From Mytilus californianus (Eukaryota; Mollusca; Bivalvia; Mytilida; Mytilidae): DNA of 64,000 bases. The position numbers were made by a program, and so were the translations under genes. The notes beneath the pieces were generated by a model, which saw only the letters and a list, made by a program, of their open reading frames with translations, did no database searches and was not told the origin of the DNA. Within the stretch, counting starts at the first letter, position 1. Each line of letters opens with the position of its first letter. The DNA lies in contig NW_026262712.1 of NCBI RefSeq assembly GCF_021869535.1, positions 66,744,100-66,808,099 of the forward strand, read 5' to 3'. This document shows, piece after piece, positions 43,986 through 54,420 of the stretch.

Positions 43986-45384
43986 TGAACATACACTGAA
44001 CGAATAAATTTGATCTATGATACAAAGTAAATACAAAATCAATAAAATAAGGGATGAATAATTAAAGTAACAGTATTATACCGCTGTGAAATGTTAAACA
44101 ATTTCTGAAAAACAAACAATAACCTTAAACAAAAATCCGCCATTTACAATAATTTTATACACATAAATGAAAATAATTTTGTTGTTAGGTATACAGTTTA
44201 AAAGGAGAAAGGAAATATTTTTACAAAATAAATAATTTTAATGTTCATACTTCAAAGAAGTGAAAATTTATAGTAATACCATTCACTTATCAAAGCTGGT
44301 ATATAGACCAGATATAATCCTGAATAAGTAAACATTAAATAACATAAAAACATAACAAATAGTATCAACAGGTCAAATTAACAAGTCAAATTAACAAGAA
44401 ATTAACAGTTTACTTAGAAAATATTGTTACAAATGCCAAAGCATTAACTAAACCCCTATTCAAAATAATCTATATTTTATATCAAACATGCATGACCCTT
44501 ACTATTGGCACAGTCATTTCGTAGTGCATTTCTTTTAGACAATAAATGAAAATAAAAAAAATCCCACCTCCGCTTTCTTAATAATATTTTTACAGTGTGG
44601 TGTACTACATTTGGGACAAATTATATCAAAATTATAGAAAACTTCATCACCTCTATCTCAAAATATGGACAATTTTATGTTAAGGGGGTCTGAATTCTTT
44701 GGACAACTTCCGAAATGCTAACTTTTAACCTTTTTAAACTGGACCAAATCACTACTTTTCTTTGAAATTCATGACCCAAATTTTTTTAAATTATAATTTC
44801 ATCCCCCTACTTGCTATTTGAGGCATACATCTTGAAGAATTACATTTAGAAAGGGTTTTAAAAAAAATTGCAAGTAACAATAGGATAGAAAGACTTTACT
44901 AATCTTAATAAAACTTGGTATGACCAAAGCTTAATAAATTATAATACTGTTGACAAAGTTTCATTGCAATAGCATATATATCATAGACAATATGATTAAT
45001 TTTATATTCAACTTTACGTGTTGAAATTTGACGTTAAAATTGAAGAATTTCAACTATCAACATTTGGGGCTCTAGAAATTTAAATATTGCAAACAATTCC
45101 TTTTTAAAAGCCCTAATATTTAATATATCATGTATTAAAAGCAATAAAATACTCATTTGATGTATCAGATTTATTAAAATTATTCAAATGTCAAATTTAT
45201 ATGAGCCTGTGCCTGAAAATAGAGGTTATCAAATGAAGGGGGGCCTTACATGAAGATGTAATATTTTCAGGCAATATTAAATTTTATAAGTTTTTTTGTT
45301 ATAAATAATCCTTCCATATGTATTTAATGTACTTTAAATAGAAAGAAAAATTACAAATAGCATATCATATGAGTATAAATAAAG
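43986..45384. other. AT-rich unique DNA with a small hairpin
   Basis: No gene. TGCCTGAAAAT (45208) and ATTTTCAGGCA (ending about 45275) form a perfect 11-bp inverted pair about 46 bases apart. Confidence 0.5.
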
Positions 45385-45650
45385 ACAACAGTAGTATACC
45401 GCTGTTCAAAAGTCATAAAGCGACAAACTAAAACCGAGGGGAAACACATCAACTATGAGAGGAAAACAACAGAACAACAGAAACACTGAAGTGCAACAAA
45501 ATCAAACGCCAACATACATAGAAACGGACTATTTGATAACAACTGTCATATTCCTGACTTGGTACAGGACATTTTAAGATAAAATGGTGGGTTGAACCTG
45601 GTTTTATGGCTAGCCAAACCTTCCGCTTATATGGCAATGTTAAAAATATC
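45385..45650 (+). repeat. R3 dispersed repeat, longest copy
   Basis: ACAGTAGTATACCGCTGTTC, AAACACATCAACTATGAGAG, TTCCTGACTTGGTACAGGAC and GGTTGAACCTGGTTTTATGG, extending further 3' than the other copies. Confidence 0.88.
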
Positions 45651-45924
45651 CCTTAAATGACAACACTACGTGACAGGAATACAGTACAAACAAACACAAG
45701 AACACTCAACACAGAAAAATGCATATATAAAAAAAAATCAATTAATAAGTTGAAGAACATTGAAAACAAAAATTCTCCAAAATCAAAAGCCATAAAAAGG
45801 TATCCAAAATCTGGCTAAGAACATTTATGCCTGGGATAATAAAAAACTTATTGTTTTGCATAAATTTAATCATTTTATGAGCGACGACTTAACGGAGAAT
45901 AACCACATCGACTATATGTCATGT

Positions 45925-46062
45925 CAGTATAGAAGTGTAGACTACTGGGCTTGAAATACCTCTCGAACGAAACGTCCACCTGCAATTACATTCGCCAAGT
46001 GGTTGTGAAAACTCATCAAAGTTATGAGGCTTGAAATTTAGAATGCAAGACGCATGGGAAAT
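45925..46062 (-). repeat. two adjoining R1 fragments, reverse orientation
   Basis: 45925-46005 matches the R1 head inverted (AGAAGTGTAGACTACTGGGC, CGAACGAAACGTCCACCTGC). 46010-46062 matches the R1 tail inverted (AACTCATCAAAGTTATGAGG, AGAATGCAAGACGC). Head and tail meet in the order expected of two tandem copies with most of both lost. Confidence 0.65.
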
Positions 46063-46674
46063 ATTTCAAGACACTTTTTATTGCTAATAATTGTATAACT
46101 ACTTCAATTTTATGGCCAAATTATTGTATTGTTCTAGAACATTGCGGCTATTATTTCTTTGTATATTCTGTGCGCTAGTATTTTGCTTTACTTTTACATG
46201 AAATAGATATTTCTTCTTGAAAATTGTATTTCAAAATGCAAGGTATATTCACAATTATGTAAATGTTACTCTGAAATACTATGCATAAAAGCATACTTTT
46301 CATTTGTTTACTTGTACATATTTCATTATGCTTAATCATAGCAAAATCAGGTGTGCGTTAAAGAACAAATTAATTATTAATATCACGAAGTGTGGTTTAA
46401 TGTTATTACTTTTGAATTATTTTCATATGATTTCAACGTTTTTTCATTTATTTCATCGAACTTACAATCAACCATGTTAACATTACTACAAATATAATTA
46501 GCACCTCGAAATTTCATGATGTATTCCTGTATTAACCAGAAAGTTCTTATTAACAAAAAAATCATAAATTTCAAATATAACCAAACAAAACAAAACAAAA
46601 CAAAAACATGAACACAAGTAAAAATATCAAAGTAAGCAATAAACAGATTTATCATGTAATTCATTATGTTATGA
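46063..46674. other. AT-rich unique DNA, no gene seen
   Basis: A 93-codon minus-strand ORF at 46383-46664 is Phe/Ile-rich without motifs. (AAAAC)n-like tract at 46584-46610. Confidence 0.5.
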
Positions 46675-46965
46675 CTACGGTGAAGTCATTGTAGGTTGAA
46701 CGGAATTAAAACGAAGAAAGTAATCGTGGGTGTGCATCGTACCAGCAACCCGTGCTTTATACTCTATGTTTCGTACTAACATGTTAATTTGTACTCTTAT
46801 TATCTTGAGATCATCCTCCGTTTTTGGTGGGCTCGTGTTGCTCAGTCTGTAGTTTTCTATGTTGTGTTTTGTTTTGTCTTTATGTTGTTTTTGCCAAGAC
46901 GTTGTCAGTTTGTTTTCCACTTATGAGTTTGAATAATCCTTTAGTATTGTTCGTCTCTCTTTGAT
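46675..46965 (+). repeat. R4 dispersed repeat, long copy
   Basis: GGTGTGCATCGTACCAGCAA, TCCGTTTTTGGTGGGCTCGT, GTTGCTCAGTCTGTAGTTTT and AGACGTTGTCAGTTTG. The minus-strand ORF 46675-46920 is its translation. Confidence 0.9.
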
Positions 46966-47159
46966 CAATATTTAGTAAGGAACAGTATATACAATAAATG
47001 TTGAATACCAAAAGCTATATTATAGAGTTATACTTTTGCCGATTTCTGTCGCAATTAATTGTTTTTTGTCAGTTTTATTGATTTAAAATTTGTTAAAAAA
47101 ACTGTTGCCTTCAATTTCTACATTATCTAATGATTACTTCAGTCTTACATACTTAAAAA

Positions 47160-47295
47160 AAATATAACAAAAATACCGAACTCCAAATCAAATTCAAAAA
47201 GGGGGAGGTCCATAAAAACTGACAAAAATAAACACTATCAATTAACGGATAAAGTGATAAACAACTGCCATATTCCTGACTTTTTACAGGAATTT
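47160..47295 (+). repeat. R3 dispersed repeat
   Basis: AATACCGAACTCCAAATCAA, ATTCAAAAAGGGGGAGGTCC and ACTGCCATATTCCTGACTTT in R3 order. Confidence 0.88.
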
Positions 47296-48029
47296 TCCAA
47301 AGAAAACAGACGTAAAACTGTCTTTAAATGTGTTCTGTTCCAATATTGGAAAAGTTTAGTTATGACACTTGACAAATCTTTTAATCTAAATGAAAAAAAG
47401 AGCACTCATTACGTATTTATGACTAAAATGAACATTGTCAAAGTTATTGATTACACTGGTTAATAATTATTGTTCATTTAAAAGCCGTAAAAATGTTTCA
47501 AGTATATCCTTAATACAATAATCGCTGAAACTGTAACCGACAAATATTATCAATTTTTTGGTAAATAATTACCGGAAGTTGATGTCATTTCCTTAGTTTC
47601 TTTTCAAGCAGTATTATGAATGTCATAATGATAATTAATCATACCATATAAATTGTCCTTCCCAATTAAACCATCATGGGTTTGGCCGATTTCAGGAACA
47701 ATTAATTGTTATGTAATCTGTTTTTTTATTGTTATTAACTGAGTAGGTACATGTTTGATTGATATGACCATGAATTAAATGTGGCACAAAATCGAGAAAT
47801 CAAACTTTATTCCTACTCTTCCTCTTTCAAAGACAAAACTGAAATCTAATTGTAAAAGGCTTTGGATTTTTGAGATGCAAAGAAACTTTCAGAGTACTCT
47901 CAGATCTGTACTTCGTGTCGTTTTGTTGTGAGATGTATAAGTACCCTGCCACGTCCACTCTGTGTTTATGTTAGATGTATTTCTGCTTTGTATATATCTG
48001 AAAAGTTAAGCCTTTTTCAACTGATTTTT
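47296..48029. other. AT-rich unique DNA, no gene seen
   Basis: The 69-codon ORF at 47254-47463 starts inside R3 and has no motif. Confidence 0.5.
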
Positions 48030-48460
48030 ATAGTTTGTTCTTATGTTGTACTGTTACACCACTGTCCCAGGTTATGGGGAGGGTTGACGCCTTCAAACTA
48101 GTTTTGTACTGTTACACCACTGTCCCAGGTAAGGGGAGGGTTTACGCCTTCCAACTAGTTTAACCCTGCCACTTTCTATATATACCTTCCCCAGGTTATG
48201 AGCCTGTAATTCAGTGGTTGTCGTTTGTTGCTGTATATCATATTTGTTTTGGTTCATTATTTTGTACATAGATCAGGCCGTTAGTTTTCTCGTTTGAATT
48301 GTTTCACATTTGTCATTTCGGGACCTTTTATAGCCGACTATGCGATATGGGTTTACTCATTTTTGAAGGCCCTACGGTGACCTATAGTTGTTTCTGTGTC
48401 ATTTGGTCTCTTGTGGAGAGTTATCTCATTAGCAAGCATACCACATCTTCTTTTTTTATA
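48030..48460 (-). repeat. R2 dispersed repeat, near full length, with internal 58-bp duplication
   Basis: Reverse complement of the full R2 order, from ACTGTTACACCACTGTCCCA to GAGAGTTATCTCATTAGCAA and CATACCACATCTTC. TGTACTGTTACACCACTGTC occurs at 48047 and again at 48105, giving a 58-bp tandem duplication inside this copy only. Confidence 0.94.
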
Positions 48461-48524
48461 TTTAAAAAATCGTACAAATAAGTTGTAGCATCTCATAAAT
48501 AAACAATTCTTACACATAAATATA

Positions 48525-48757
48525 GATAAGGACATGTGGTATGATAGCAAATGAGATCATCCAACAAAGTCCTAAAGATGAGGATTTGTACAACTTTATG
48601 AAACTTTTACGGTCTTCAACAATGACAAAACCGTTTACGTATAGAAAGCTATAAAAGACCCCGAACAGAAAACCAACAGCCTAATTTTAGAATAGATTTA
48701 TTTCAATGCTCCTGACTTTGAACAAGCGTTTACGAAATTCGGTGGGGTAAGACTTAT
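48525..48757 (+). repeat. R2 dispersed repeat, degraded
   Basis: GGACATGTGGTATGATAGCA, AATGAGATCATCCAACAAAG, GGTCTTCAACAATGAC and CTCCTGACTTTGAACAAGCG. It abuts the composite repeat. Confidence 0.8.
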
Positions 48758-49120
48758 ATGCGGCTGTCATACAAGCGAGAGGTTTTGCCAGCTATAAAAC
48801 CAGGTTTAATCCACCATTTTCTACATAAGCAAATACCTTTACCAAGTCAGGAATATGACAGTTGTTTTCCATTATTTTGATGTGATTGAGCTTTTGATGT
48901 TGCCATTTGATAAAGGATTTTCCGTTTTGAATTTTCCTTGGAGTTCGGTACTTTTATTACTTTACTTTTTAAACATGTCCTTCCCTAACCTAGGACAGTG
49001 GTGTCACCTCTCAACATAGTACAAACTATAAAAATCAGTTGGAAAAGGCTTGACTCATCATACAAGCATTTAGTTTAAAAAACTATAGTAAAAAGGCTAA
49101 ATACACATGGTTCATGTATA
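48758..49120 (+). repeat. composite R3(-)/R2-tail(+) repeat, copy 1
   Basis: An R3 copy in reverse orientation (CAGGTTTAATCCACCATTTT ... CCTTGGAGTTCGGTAC) is joined without a gap to an R2 tail in forward orientation (CTAGGACAGTGGTGTCACCT ... AAATCAGTTGGAAAAGGC). It ends GCTAAATACACATGGTTCAT. It aligns end to end with 52619-52985. Confidence 0.92.
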
Positions 49121-49804
49121 TAAAAGAAACAAAATCGATGTTTGTACCGTTGAAGGTGATATTCAAACATCTCACTACATTGTTAAATTGTACCCTTTAG
49201 GAATAAGTTTATCCAAAATTAGAATGGGATATCCCGTTTTTTGATAAGTTTTCGACAGGAACAGCCAAACTTCCAAAACATTATTTGTATCTCTGAAAGA
49301 ATTTAGTAAAAGTACATGCACGTATTTTTTAAAGATTCAACGTAAATGTATGATCTATGCAAACATATTCTATAGCTTTTTTTCCTGCTTGGTTGAATTG
49401 GAGTAAAAAGCAAGTCACTACTTATTCGATATACCACTTTTGTGTACTGGCAATGACGATTCGATAAGTCAACTATCATAATGTCATCTTCATGTGATTT
49501 ATGCCCTTGGTGGTTGCTACAATTTTTCACACACACCAAATATGACTTATCGATGTCAATTTATTAAATATATGATTGTGGTCAACAGGGGCAGTGCGGA
49601 AGCGGATATATCAATGAAATTAAAAAATAATGAACAAATTCCAATAAGATGAAGGGGGCATTAGCTACGCTTTAGAAAAAAAATTAAAATAAGATTCTTT
49701 TTGTTTCAAGCATAACTAAAAGCGGAATGTTGAAACAATATTTCGTAATAAGCAGTTAGTTTGGCCCAAATGTGTCAAAATAAATAAACCAATCATAGAT
49801 ACTA
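49121..49804. other. AT-rich unique DNA, no gene seen
   Basis: A 78-codon minus-strand ORF at 49303-49539 has no motif. Confidence 0.5.
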
Positions 49805-49925
49805 GGATTATAATTTTCTAAATAAGACGCGCGTTTCGTCTACAAAAGAGTCATTAGCGACGCTCGAGTAAATTAATTGGCCAAATGCTCAATAACATTG
49901 CTGATGTATTTAGTTCAATTTTGTC
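49805..49925 (-). repeat. R1 dispersed repeat, 3' part, reverse orientation
   Basis: AAGACGCGCGTTTCGTCTAC, AAAAGAGTCATTAGCGACGC and GGCCAAATGCTCAATAAC. Confidence 0.88.
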
Positions 49926-49951
49926 AAAATAAGCTAAGAAACATCGCTGAT

Positions 49952-49979
49952 GAATTATTCACTTGCAAGTGAATAATTC
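49952..49979. repeat. perfect 28-bp palindrome
   Basis: GAATTATTCACTTG followed immediately by its exact reverse complement CAAGTGAATAATTC, with no loop. Confidence 0.95.
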
Positions 49980-50301
49980 GACTTCATATGAATCCGTATT
50001 CATGTAAACTTCAATTAAAACCCTTAGATTGAGATGGGTTACGCATGTACTAGGCTTGTTCAGCTATTAAAAGGAAAAATGTCAACATTGAAAGTGAAGA
50101 AGGGTTTACCATTTGGTTGACTGATTTAATCCACGAAAAATCATTCTTATACAGGCAAAAATGATTAACATATTTCTTTACCTAATAACATGAAATCAAG
50201 CAGACCTAGAAAAATCCATTTGCACGTGGTCGCTGTCTTTTTATATTTATTTGTACGACTTTGCCCCCAGCAGAGCTATAGAAAAACAGTACATTAACGG
50301 G

Positions 50302-51003
50302 TGTTACACGGACACTTTTTAGATGATACACGGACACTTTTTAGTTGTTACACGGACACTTTTTATGAATAGAATCACTCGTGCATGATCAGTGAGTTCA
50401 TGGGCACTTTAAATTTCAATTAGATTTTAACTTTTTGTTTCACCGACATATTTCCTGTCTTTTTAATTAAAAATATTTACGTTAGCATCAATAACTATAT
50501 TTTTTTTCAAACAATTCCAGTAACTATTCATATTAGTACACTAAGGGGTTGACCATTTAACTTCAAAAGGCCGGTTATGGTTTTTCCTAAAAAACACATT
50601 TTGATCCCCAATTTTATGGGAAAAAATATATAATGGTCAAGCAGATGACACTGAAAATAATGTTCTGGCTCCTGATTTTCCGAATACCGTATCTAATAGT
50701 GCTGATTTCGAAAAAAAAAATATTTGGGCGATAGCGTTGGAAAACTAAATAATTTTCTTACTCAGAAAAGAACACACCTCCTTTTGAAGCTAAATGGTCG
50801 GTCCGTAAATGTATTTTTTTTCAATATATGGACATGAATAGTATTCTGGACAATGCTGAAAGAAATGCTGGTACCAACGTTTATATTTCAATAAAAAGAC
50901 AGGAAATATATATATAAAAATCAAATCTAATCAAAAGATAAAATCCCTATCAACTCACCAATGCACGATTGATCCTATAAATAAAAAGTGTCCGTGTAAT
51001 ACA
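50302..51003. mobile_element. 700-bp fold-back MITE with triplicated left terminus
   Basis: The left end TTACACGGACACTTTTTA (from 50304) pairs with TAAAAAGTGTCCGTGTAA ending at 51002. Pairing continues inwards through matching segments: ATTTCCTGTCTTTTTA with TAAAAAGACAGGAAAT, AACTATTCATATTAG with the ATGAATAG region near 50834, and CATTTAACTTCAAAAGG with CCTTTTGAAGCTAAATGG. The two halves are thus diverged mirror images round a centre near 50650. The first 22 bp of the left terminus are present three times in tandem (ACACGGAC at 50306, 50328 and 50350). No ORF. Confidence 0.85.
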
Positions 51004-51601
51004 TGTTCAAATATGCAGCAAATCTTAAAGAAAATCATTCAACTTACGTCATCAATTTTGGACGGTAAGCTCTGATTGGATCATATAGTGACACGTGTTT
51101 AATCCTGATCAACACTATCAGAGACATAAAAACCTATAAGCATGAACATTTTTTTTTAATCCAAAACATATGCCTATATATATATATTATAACAAGACAT
51201 GGACATGGCACATCCTGCATTTTTTCAACAAAAAAAGGATGAAGCCTGTTTATTTTAAATTTATTTTAACCCCCCCCCCCCTCCCAAATAAAATCAAATG
51301 GTAGCTTGCTTACCTCTGAAATCTTTTTTATACATTACTTACTTGCGAAGTTGCATTTCAAAAAGTCTCAAATGTGTATAACATTCACCTTTAACTTGAA
51401 ATGGTTCTTTTTATAAAGTTATTAGATTCTTGAATTTTTTGAGAAAAAACTCTCGGCTGAAGGGAAGTGAGAAAAAAAATTGAGTTTAAACTGTAACTTA
51501 CATTAACTGGTATATGGCCATTTAAGTTTCTAATATCTTTAGTTTTGCTACCTCTTCTAAATGCAAAATGTACTTCTTCCTTCTTGAAACGTCGTACAAG
51601 T
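51004..51601. other. AT-rich unique DNA, no gene seen
   Basis: Short poly-C run near 51271 and a TA run at 51176-51189. No gene. Confidence 0.5.
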
Positions 51602-51785
51602 CAGATACAAAACAAAGGTAACAAAAAACAGGCCGGAAACAACCTGCCGTATAGTTTGTCTGCACTTGTAGTCAGATCAAGGTCCTCGGCTATCGCCTCG
51701 GACCTTGACCTGACTACTCGTGCAGAAAAACTATCCGGCAACGGTTGTTACCGGCCTGTTTCTTTGTTACCTTTGTATTGTATCT
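51602..51785. mobile_element. hairpin element with 84-bp arms
   Basis: Left arm 51602-51685 and right arm 51700-51785 are near-perfect inverse copies (AACAAAGGTAACAAA, ACAGGCCGG, AACCTGCCG, GTAGTCAGATCAAGGTCC and their complements). They are separated by 14 bases (TCGGCTATCGCCTC). The arms are much GC-richer than the surroundings. The 103-codon ORF at 51545-51856 reads through the hairpin and is rejected. Confidence 0.9.
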
Positions 51786-51854
51786 ACTACATGTATGTTT
51801 ATATCGGGTTATATGACCGTCGTCAGTCTTCGGGGGTAATCTCGATGGTTAATT

Positions 51855-52035
51855 AGATGGCGTTTAGACTAAAATGCACACGAAATCCTGATATATATAT
51901 TATCGAGTCCATGCATTGTCAACTGTATATTTGATACTTTTTGTATTTTGGATATACGTTTTAGATTGTTATAAATCATATATGAGAATTTGAGTCAAAT
52001 TTGTGAACACATATTGTACAACTTTGCCCCTTTAA
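51855..52035 (+). repeat. R6 dispersed repeat
   Basis: GCACACGAAATCCTGATATA, TATCGAGTCCATGCATTGTC, TTTTGGATATACGTTTTAG and GAGAATTTGAGTCAAATTTG match 36985-37180. Confidence 0.9.
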
Positions 52036-52618
52036 ACAAAAAAGTAAACAGAAGGATCACCAGATATAGACATAAGTACTTTAGACATATAAACATATTG
52101 TTTATCCAATAAACAAAAGTTTTGAAACTCATAAACCATGGTTATGCCCTTCAAAAGTTTCACATTTTAGCATTCCAAATTTTGGTCTTATACACGGAAA
52201 TCAATAATATTTTATATTTTCATTTCTCAATGTGTTAATAGATTATTCTGACTACGTGGAATTTTCAACTTCGACAGAGTTAAGTCTATACATACCATGT
52301 ATTAAATTATTAAAGACGAACATTATATTCCCGTTTATCATAACGAACTTTACTTATTTAGATTACTTGTGGGTCCTAACGACAGGATTTACTACCATAC
52401 GTTTAACAGTTTCCCTGCAAAGATCATGATAATGTGATAATGCTATATACAATAGATTATCCTTGTCAGGAATTTAATATTTTGTGTGTGTGCATTCAGT
52501 TATATTTTTATGTAATTGACTTATAAAAAGTAGAAAAAGCAATAATGATAATAATAAACTCTTCTTATTTAAAGGGTAAAACGATGCTCACAAATTGTTG
52601 TTGATATATTGGAATTAT
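52036..52618. other. AT-rich unique DNA, no gene seen
   Basis: A 65-codon ORF at 52232-52429 has no motif. Confidence 0.5.
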
Positions 52619-52985
52619 ATGCGAATGTCATACAAGTGAGAGGTTTAGATAGCTATAAAACCAGGTTTAATCTACCATTTTCTACATAAGCAAATGCCTT
52701 TACCAAGTCAGGAATATGACAGTTGTTTTCCATTCGTTTGATGTGCTTGAGCTTTTGATGTTGCCATTTGATAAAGGATTTTCCGTTTTGAATTTTCCTT
52801 GGAGTTCGGTATTTTTGTTACTTTACTTTTTAAACATGTCCTTCCCTAACTTAGGACAGTGGTGTTACCTCTCAACATTAGCACAAACTATAAAAATCAG
52901 TCGGAAAAGGCTTAACCCATTATACAGGCATTTAGTTTAAAAAAAAATATATAGTAAAAAGGCTAAATACACATGGTTCATGTAT
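52619..52985 (+). repeat. composite R3(-)/R2-tail(+) repeat, copy 2
   Basis: End-to-end match to 48758-49120 including the R3/R2 junction, with about 10% differences by eye. Sequence on either side of the two copies is unrelated. The ORF 52716-52940 is a translation of the repeat. Confidence 0.92.
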
Positions 52986-54005
52986 GGGTGTACTCGCTTT
53001 TACTGAAAGAAGTTAGGTATAATTAAATTACAATTTATCAATAAATCATGTTTTTCTTGTAACAACAGATTGAGTGAATACGTCATATACATTATGAGAA
53101 GAGCATGCCTTTTTGCAATTTCAACATATAAGTATCGAAAGGATGTAGGACTAACAAAGTCCGGTATTTTTGTTATTTTACTCTTTAGAACCCTTAAACA
53201 AATACATGCATACTGTACAAAAACAATAGAAAATATATAACATACATATATAACATCATTCATACATTAAAATAGGAACAGTATTTCAAAGTCTAACCAA
53301 CTAATTATTCTAACATTAGATTTTATAATGCATTACATAATATGGAAAAGTATCCCATTTACAGGATACATGCACATACACAGTACCCACGAATAAAGCC
53401 CTTTGATAAATCTACCATCTTTTAAATGGAATAATCTACCGAGACAAAAATTATGTAAAGGTTCTTAAATTTGTAGTTGATTTACCTTTCAACTTCTATT
53501 ACATTTTGTGTGATTTTGAAATGTATATGGTGGATGATTGTCTGGGTAAATGGTCCAAATGTCATTTCCTATTAAACCAGGGAAGAACAAAATTACCATA
53601 TTAATACTTGAAACAGTATTGCGTTCTAATTAACCTTTTAAAGATTCTTCCTAAAACCATGAAGGGGACTAAAACTATTAATTAAAATTTGGCAGTCAGA
53701 TATTGGAATAAAAAGTCTTCCCTTCAATTAGGATAAAATTGTAATGGACTAATGGGGGAAACAATTGGGTCCCTGTTCTATATTTCCAAGAAAATGATGG
53801 AAACAGTAGGTCTTCAAAAATTCTACATTATGTCTTGTTTTCATTGTAAATGGTAAATCATTCAATTCTTTAAATGTCCTATATGTATCGCTATTTTCAT
53901 TTTGACTTAAAAAGGGAGAATAAACATGTATTGTAGCAGTAAACCTTATATTGAAACTGTACAAATTAAAAGTTGAATTTCTGTATCTTTTTGTATCTTT
54001 TTGTC
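52986..54005. other. AT-rich unique DNA, no gene seen
   Basis: Minus-strand ORFs 53000-53263 and 53749-54015 have no motifs. The segment near 53160 (TCCGGTATTTTTGTTATTTT) is a small R3-like scrap. Confidence 0.5.
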
Positions 54006-54167
54006 GTTTTGTCAAGAATAAACAAATTATTCAAATATTTTTTGCTACACGTTCTGAATTCTTTTTTTAGTGCAACCTAATTGTCTTTTTGTCAAGAATA
54101 AACAAATTATTTAAATGTTTTTTGCTACACGTTCTGAATTCTTTTTTTTAGTGCAACGTAATTGTCA
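54006..54167 (+). repeat. 80-bp tandem duplication
   Basis: GTCAAGAATAAACAAATTAT at 54011 and 54091. Both copies continue through GCTACACGTTCTGAATTCTT and AGTGCAAC with about three differences. Confidence 0.95.
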
Positions 54168-54342
54168 ACTTCTTGACAACTAAGTGCATCCATTGGTGAA
54201 TGAAGTCAAAGGACTGAAATAACAGGACAGTTTTCATAATATTTGAAAAATAAATTTGGTTTGTGTACTGTACAATCAACATTGCAACTAATATATTAAT
54301 AGCATATTAAAAGCATTTGTTATTATAAATTTTTATCTGAGC

Positions 54343-54420
54343 GTCACTGATGAGTCTTATGTAGACGGAACGCGCATCTGGCATATCAAATTATAAGCCT
54401 GGTACCTTTGATAAATATTG
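54343..54420 (+). repeat. R1 core fragment
   Basis: GAGCGTCACTGATGAGTCTT, ATGTAGACGGAACGCGCATC and AGCCTGGTACCTTTGATAA. Confidence 0.88.

Noticed and set aside
45207-45275. 11-bp inverted pair as a possible MITE
   Set aside because: Too short and without a target duplication or second copy.
46383-46664. 93-codon hydrophobic minus-strand ORF
   Set aside because: Phe/Ile/Leu-rich as expected of AT-rich antisense frames, with no conserved pattern.
51545-51856. 103-codon plus-strand ORF
   Set aside because: Most of it reads through the two arms of a perfect hairpin element, so its composition is set by the inverted repeat.
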